Source of the DNA: a virus
DNA: 64,000 bases
Strand: one strand, 5' to 3'
IMG/VR virus record: IMGVR_UViG_3300047382_000771
Location: 124,001 to 188,000 of that record
The position numbers were made by a program, and so were the translations under genes. A model generated the notes under the pieces. That model searched no databases, was not told where the DNA came from, and saw nothing but the letters and a program-made list of their open reading frames with translations. Below are positions 61,077-64,000 of the stretch, piece after piece; position 1 is the first letter of the stretch, and the number at the start of each line of letters is the position of its first letter.

Positions 61077-61940
61077 TTAAGCTTCGACTAATTCACCTTC
61101 AACTACCTCCATATCGAGAACATTTTCGACATGGTTTTTAATATCAAAGTTGACCTCGCCATCAAGAACGGAGTGCAAGGCATCCGAGCGATTAGGTAAG
61201 GCAACTAAGTTTCCTTTATACACCTCAGTAAAAGCATTGTAAAGAGAATTTACATTGCGATCCCAAAATTCGGGGTGATCGGAAGACTCCCATTGATTGA
61301 CAACATCCATGATTTTAGACTTAGGCAAAGCACCTGCCTTGCAAGCCCTAATCACAAGATCGTTAGCATGGGAATTTGAAAGATCAAAATCTTTATAGGC
61401 ATTGATGCGATTGTCTTGACCATTCCAAAAGCCAAACAATTTGCCCAATGCACGATTGATAGTAAAATCAAGATCTTGCAAAATGTTGCGAGTGTGGCGA
61501 CGCGCTAATTTAATAGTATTGGTAAAAATAAGATTATCGCACACAAAGGGAGCATCACCTGCACACAATCCCGCAGGAAATGTTTTGTCGTGAGAGTTGC
61601 GAAGACCAACTACACAACCACGATCACTAGCCTTACGATTAGGGTGATCGACTGAAAATAAACCAAAATAGTGGTTATCGTTGCGAGCAAGAGAGTGAAC
61701 CTCATCTTGAATGGTGAAGCCATTGGTTTCCAAAAAACCTTTGGTGCGATGCACTAATGCCTCATGGGCGATAGGCTGATAAGAGACGGCTCTTTCGCCA
61801 TTGGCATTTTCTTTCTTGCGATACTCTACGGGCGGAGTAGGAACCCCGACTACTTGATCGAAATCTACAAGAGTACGATTGCCTCCGCAGATATGAAGAT
61901 TAACTTTGGGTGAGTTGTTGGTATTTTCTGTAGTATTCAT
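61077..61940 (-). CDS. DUF932 family phage/plasmid-like protein
   Basis: A 287-residue protein. VVGLRNSHDKTFPAGLCAGD, then FVCDNLIF and RRHTRNILQDL, is the conserved core of DUF932 proteins, found in phages and plasmids with unknown biochemical role. It is the only early gene with a classic intrinsic terminator. Predicted leaderless. Confidence 0.8.
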   Translation of the reverse strand: MNTTENTNNSPKVNLHICGGNRTLVDFDQVVGVPTPPVEYRKKENANGERAVSYQPIAHEALVHRTKGFLETNGFTIQDEVHSLARNDNHYFGLFSVDHPNRKASDRGCVVGLRNSHDKTFPAGLCAGDAPFVCDNLIFTNTIKLARRHTRNILQDLDFTINRALGKLFGFWNGQDNRINAYKDFDLSNSHANDLVIRACKAGALPKSKIMDVVNQWESSDHPEFWDRNVNSLYNAFTEVYKGNLVALPNRSDALHSVLDGEVNFDIKNHVENVLDMEVVEGELVEA

Positions 61941-61975
61941 AATAGTGATAATATAGTAGTGATTGTTTTTGTCAA
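61941..61975 (-). promoter_or_regulatory. Early promoter abutting the start codon (DUF932-like gene)
   Basis: Minus strand: TTGACA (61975-61970), 16-base spacer, TATTAT (61953-61948), seven bases, then ATG at 61940. Best match to the sigma-70 consensus in the set. Confidence 0.75.
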
Positions 61976-61978
61976 TAG

Positions 61979-62212
61979 TTAATTTTTATAAACTTGAGAT
62001 AGTTGATCGTAGGCATAAGCTTTTTCAGCGATACTACCGAATACCTCTTTTAATAAAGAGTAGCCTAGTAAATCCCTAGCATCTAAATCTGCCTTGTCAA
62101 TAATATTGACTTCTAATAATTCAGTCGCTGTATCCATTGCTTGTATGGAATCTAAATTACTAAAGTCGATTTCTGTGTCGCCTTCGTTGTGTGAGTTAGG
62201 TATATAATACAT
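61979..62212 (-). CDS. Small acidic early protein
   Basis: 77 residues, acidic helical protein (IQAMDTATELLEVNIIDKAD, LLKEVFGSIAEKAYAYDQLS). Its start lies inside the end of the 41-residue gene (17-base overlap), so it depends on that gene's promoter. Confidence 0.55.
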   Translation of the reverse strand: MYYIPNSHNEGDTEIDFSNLDSIQAMDTATELLEVNIIDKADLDARDLLGYSLLKEVFGSIAEKAYAYDQLSQVYKN

Positions 62213-62321
62213 AATTTTTCTTGTGTTTAACTTTGCGGTCTAAGACTTTGTTTCTCATTTTGAATGCTCTTGCCTTAGTGAAAAGGATTGGCTTTCTTAC
62301 TTTTACTTCTCTTGCTTTCAT
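62196..62321 (-). CDS. 41-residue highly basic protein
   Basis: 41 residues, 16 of them lysine or arginine (MKAREVKVRKPILFTKARAF start). The ATG is fixed by the abutting promoter; a longer frame would run through structured repeat copy 8. Possibly binds nucleic acid or ribosome. Overlaps the downstream gene by 17 bases. Confidence 0.55.
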   Translation of the reverse strand: MKAREVKVRKPILFTKARAFKMRNKVLDRKVKHKKNYVLYT

Positions 62322-62363
62322 ATAAGTATAGTAAGCTATAAAAGTAATTATAGCAAGAAAAAA
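62322..62363 (-). promoter_or_regulatory. Early promoter, T-tract class (41-residue gene)
   Basis: Minus strand: TTTTTTC then TTGCTA (62356-62351), 17-base spacer, TACTAT (62333-62328), six bases, then ATG at 62321. Confidence 0.7.
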
Positions 62364-62386
62364 GTTAAGTAAATTGGCATTTTGTT

Positions 62387-62456
62387 GTAAGTCGTTGAAT
62401 ATCAACGAGTTGCGCGGGGCAGGCCGACCTAACCCCTTGATAACCAAGGAGTTAGG
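62387..62456. repeat. Structured 3'-end repeat, copy 8 (covarying right hairpin)
   Basis: GTAAGTCGTTG left arm, degenerate core GCGGGGCAGGCCG, right hairpin CCTAACCCCTTG/CAAGGAGTTAGG (11 of 12 pairs) followed by CCTTTT. Both arms of the right hairpin differ in step from the other copies, so pairing is conserved while sequence is not. Confidence 0.78.
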
Positions 62457-62471
62457 CCTTTTAACTACTAA

Positions 62472-62642
62472 CTAAGCTGTAATGTGGCGAGTTCTTTTCT
62501 CCGCCCTATAGAGTTGATATAATAAATCCTGGTGGGACCTTTTTAAGGTGAAGTACTCGGGGGTGTTTTCCCCGTATATTTCTCTGACCGCTAATTGGTA
62601 CCCAAGTTTACGAATGTTTTCTCTGAGAGTTTTAATTTGCAT
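62472..62642 (-). CDS. Small basic protein
   Basis: 56 residues (MQIKTLRENIRKLGYQLAV start, basic C-terminus YRAEKRTRHITA), helical. AAAGGA precedes the ATG and overlaps the end of the WYL-like gene, so it is a downstream gene of the 63098 unit. Not recognised. Confidence 0.55.
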   Translation of the reverse strand: MQIKTLRENIRKLGYQLAVREIYGENTPEYFTLKRSHQDLLYQLYRAEKRTRHITA

Positions 62643-62647
62643 TTTTT

Positions 62648-62881
62648 TTATCCTTTGTTAAGTGAGATTATACGATCATAACGAAAGGAGCGAACAGCTC
62701 CCCTGTTGAAGCAGTAGCTCCTGAAGCCCGCAACAGCGAGACCTTCTTTGACATTACCGAACTCATTTTTGTGTTTCGGCTTTGTGATAGTGTACATCTG
62801 CGTTTTACCGTCTTTAGTATTGTAAACAACACTGTATACGGGGAGTAATAACTTAAGCAACTTCAATAACATTTTCTTCAT
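62648..62881 (-). CDS. Minimal WYL-like protein
   Basis: 77 residues. An N-terminal hydrophobic helix (LLKLLKLLLPVYSVV) leads into VVYNTKDGK, a long strand, GLAVAGFRSYCFNRGAVRSF, then RYDRI (67-71). Loss of the usual N-terminal helix-turn-helix leaves only the 'G-x-x-A-Y-C-x-x-R-x-x-V-R-x-F-R-x-D-R-I' ligand-binding signature of WYL domains. Shine-Dalgarno AAAGGA lies in the preceding gene. Function unproven. Confidence 0.5.
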   Translation of the reverse strand: MKKMLLKLLKLLLPVYSVVYNTKDGKTQMYTITKPKHKNEFGNVKEGLAVAGFRSYCFNRGAVRSFRYDRIISLNKG

Positions 62882-63098
62882 GTTGATCCTTTCTTACGGG
62901 GTTTAAGTTGTAGTGATTGTAAGCATCAGTCACTTCCTGTGCTGATTCGAAACTTACAGAAATTAAATCTCTCTCTTGGCTTGGATGCCATGGTGTCTCT
63001 GATTCCTCAAAGAATAGTAACCAAAGTTCTGATTCCTCGTCCCATTCGGGCAAACCCAAAGGCTTCCCGATACAAGTTGCTTCTATGTAATTGTTCAT
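62853..63098 (-). CDS. Small acidic early protein
   Basis: 81 residues from the ATG at 63098, chosen because the promoter sits seven bases upstream; an ATG nine bases further upstream falls in the -10. Acidic with LPEWDEESELWLLFFEESET. First gene of a three-gene minus-strand unit with the WYL-like and 56-residue genes. Confidence 0.55.
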   Translation of the reverse strand: MNNYIEATCIGKPLGLPEWDEESELWLLFFEESETPWHPSQERDLISVSFESAQEVTDAYNHYNLNPVRKDQHEENVIEVA

Positions 63099-63134
63099 GA
63101 TTATCATAATGTACTACTTAGTTGTTGGTGTCAA
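63099..63134 (-). promoter_or_regulatory. Early promoter abutting the start codon (81-residue gene)
   Basis: Minus strand: TTGACA (63134-63129), 17-base spacer, CATTAT (63111-63106), seven bases, then ATG at 63098. Confidence 0.7.
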
Positions 63135-63142
63135 CTCCTTAA

Positions 63143-63364
63143 TTAACAAGGAATTGGTGAATCTTCTTCTGTTTCAATGGTAATGCAAAAGTGGCTTGCG
63201 AGCTCCTTGATCATTACATCATTATTGAAATAATTATAAGCAAAAGTTAAAAGTTGCTCTTGCTCTTCCCCTGTATGGCCGTCTCTGAGTTCGTCATATA
63301 TCTCAAAGATATTCATATTCCAATTCCATCCCTCTACTCTTGATTCTATCTGTGATTTTGTCAT
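63143..63364 (-). CDS. Small acidic protein of unknown function
   Basis: 73 residues, tryptophan-containing N-terminus (RVEGWNWNMNIFEIYDEL) and acidic C-terminus. Shine-Dalgarno AAGGA precedes the ATG. Last gene of a unit that continues beyond the window to the right. Confidence 0.55.
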   Translation of the reverse strand: MTKSQIESRVEGWNWNMNIFEIYDELRDGHTGEEQEQLLTFAYNYFNNDVMIKELASHFCITIETEEDSPIPC

Positions 63365-63377
63365 AATGTTCCTTGTG

Positions 63378-63611
63378 TTATAGTTGTGCTGATTGAAAAG
63401 ATGATTCTATCCTAATCTCGTTTTGTAGTGATGTCAAACTCAAAATGATATCTTCCAAGGTTTCTTCGGCAGACATTATAGTCGCACCAAGTGGAAACTT
63501 TTCAGGATGACGCTCGTGTTGTTGAAGACATACCTTGGACATTGGATCTGCCCACGCAAGTTCTCCTCGAACTATGTTTAAGATTTCTTCTCTAATTTTA
63601 CTTTGCGTCAT
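63378..63611 (-). CDS. Small protein of unknown function
   Basis: 77 residues, helical (REEILNIVRGELAWADPM, ETLEDIILSLTSLQNEI). Overlaps the upstream 57-residue gene by 14 bases. No family recognised. Confidence 0.55.
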   Translation of the reverse strand: MTQSKIREEILNIVRGELAWADPMSKVCLQQHERHPEKFPLGATIMSAEETLEDIILSLTSLQNEIRIESSFQSAQL

Positions 63612-63771
63612 TTTTTGCCCTTTCGTTTAGATTGTCCGCTATCTTTGCAAGACGAAGAATTTCCGCTTGAACAAACTTTTTAGCTTGTGGTTCTGCTTTT
63701 GGGTTCTTCAGCACCTCGATCATTGGAAGAATGAGCGCTGACCATTTAGGTGTTACATCAATCGTTTTCAT
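63598..63771 (-). CDS. 57-residue helical protein
   Basis: An ATG at 63771 opens 57 codons (MKTIDVTPKWSALILPMIEV start, lysine/alanine-rich helices after). It overlaps the genes on both sides by 14 bases, a consistent coupling geometry that supports translation. Function unknown. Confidence 0.55.
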   Translation of the reverse strand: MKTIDVTPKWSALILPMIEVLKNPKAEPQAKKFVQAEILRLAKIADNLNERAKNDAK

Positions 63772-63916
63772 GTTTTACAGTATGCTTTAATTCTTGGATG
63801 GTGTCAAATATAATTTTATGAATTTCATCAGTAAATTCGATTGGAGCACCCGCGTCTGATAAGTAATCACGAACTCTATCTTGAAGTTTTACTTGTAATT
63901 TGTGTATTGGATTCAT
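63758..63916 (-). CDS. 52-residue helical protein
   Basis: An ATG at 63916 opens 52 codons (MNPIHKLQVKLQDRVRDYLS start). It overlaps the next gene by 14 bases and the previous one by four. No family recognised. Confidence 0.55.
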   Translation of the reverse strand: MNPIHKLQVKLQDRVRDYLSDAGAPIEFTDEIHKIIFDTIQELKHTVKHEND

Positions 63917-64000
63917 CTGTGCAAAGCTACCCTCACTTCATTCTCATGTTTTTTTTGTTCAACTAAATCTTTTAAGTCAAAGCTAATACTGCAGAGAGTA
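63913..64000 (-). CDS. C-terminal end of a gene running off the window
   Basis: A minus-strand frame is open from the window edge to a TGA overlapping the next start (ATGA). The visible 28 codons end KHENEVRVALHR and look helical. Too little is present to identify it. Confidence 0.5.
   Translation of the reverse strand, partial: TLCSISFDLKDLVEQKKHENEVRVALHR

Noticed and set aside
62322-62447. N-terminal extension of the 41-residue basic protein to 83 residues
   Set aside because: The extension would translate the promoter and structured repeat copy 8.
55749-62456. Possible CRISPR array from repeated AAGTCGTTG units
   Set aside because: Repeats are separated by genes, vary in sequence, and no cas genes or regular spacers are present.

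Overview
The window is one contiguous piece of a large tailed double-stranded DNA bacteriophage genome (Caudoviricetes). The hallmark genes are present: large terminase, portal, prohead protease/scaffold, HK97-type major capsid protein, a 4,218-residue tape measure protein and many tail proteins. I found no integrase, tRNA, rRNA, CRISPR array or insertion sequence, and no recognisable tail sheath, so siphovirus versus myovirus is left open. LamG-like, cupredoxin-like, InlB-like and thrombospondin-type-3 repeats in the tail proteins suggest an aquatic, probably marine, phage. The host cannot be named. Base composition is AT-rich.

Layout. From 1 to about 46.4 kb almost everything is on the minus strand and reads right to left: PhoH-like ATPase, GAF-like membrane protein, zinc ribbon, sigma factor, possible small terminase, two nucleases (SNase and ERCC4 types), large terminase, portal, protease/scaffold, decoration-like protein, major capsid protein, fibres, tube-like proteins, InlB-repeat tail proteins, the tape measure and a partial structural gene. 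A three-gene neck-like block (29.9-31.9 kb) is inverted onto the plus strand. From 46.4 to 54.6 kb lies an adsorption/fibre region: a plus-strand operon (DUF2384-like protein, tail protein, fibre-assembly-like chaperone, 2OG-Fe(II) oxygenase-like protein) converges on a minus-strand LamG/fibre operon at a bidirectional terminator. From 54.9 kb to the end are more than 25 small genes in short transcription units on both strands, typical of phage early or host-takeover regions. I recovered several of these below 60 codons.

Two systems stand out. First, residues about 645-1960 of the tape measure are cut into modules by eight copies of a G-[LIFY]-V-P-N-[FY] motif. One module carries the full R, S-T-S and E-x-E signature of a mono-ADP-ribosyltransferase, and another carries a PD-(D/E)XK-like nuclease signature. 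The tape measure may therefore carry effector domains within the virion. Second, fourteen early units begin with a promoter of fixed geometry: a TTG-type -35, a spacer of 16-17 nt (17 in thirteen of the fourteen), a -10 hexamer, 5-8 nt, then ATG. This places the transcription start at the start codon, so the mRNAs are predicted to be leaderless. Only downstream genes of these units carry Shine-Dalgarno sequences. Eight copies of a structured repeat (hairpin, GC-rich palindromic core, hairpin) lie just beyond the 3' ends of these units.

Other regulatory signals are three intrinsic terminators, a 12-bp stem that hides the ribosome-binding site of a tube-like gene, and a GTGTAAT motif upstream of several late genes that the phage sigma factor might recognise. 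All functional calls come from reading motifs by eye. No database search was run.
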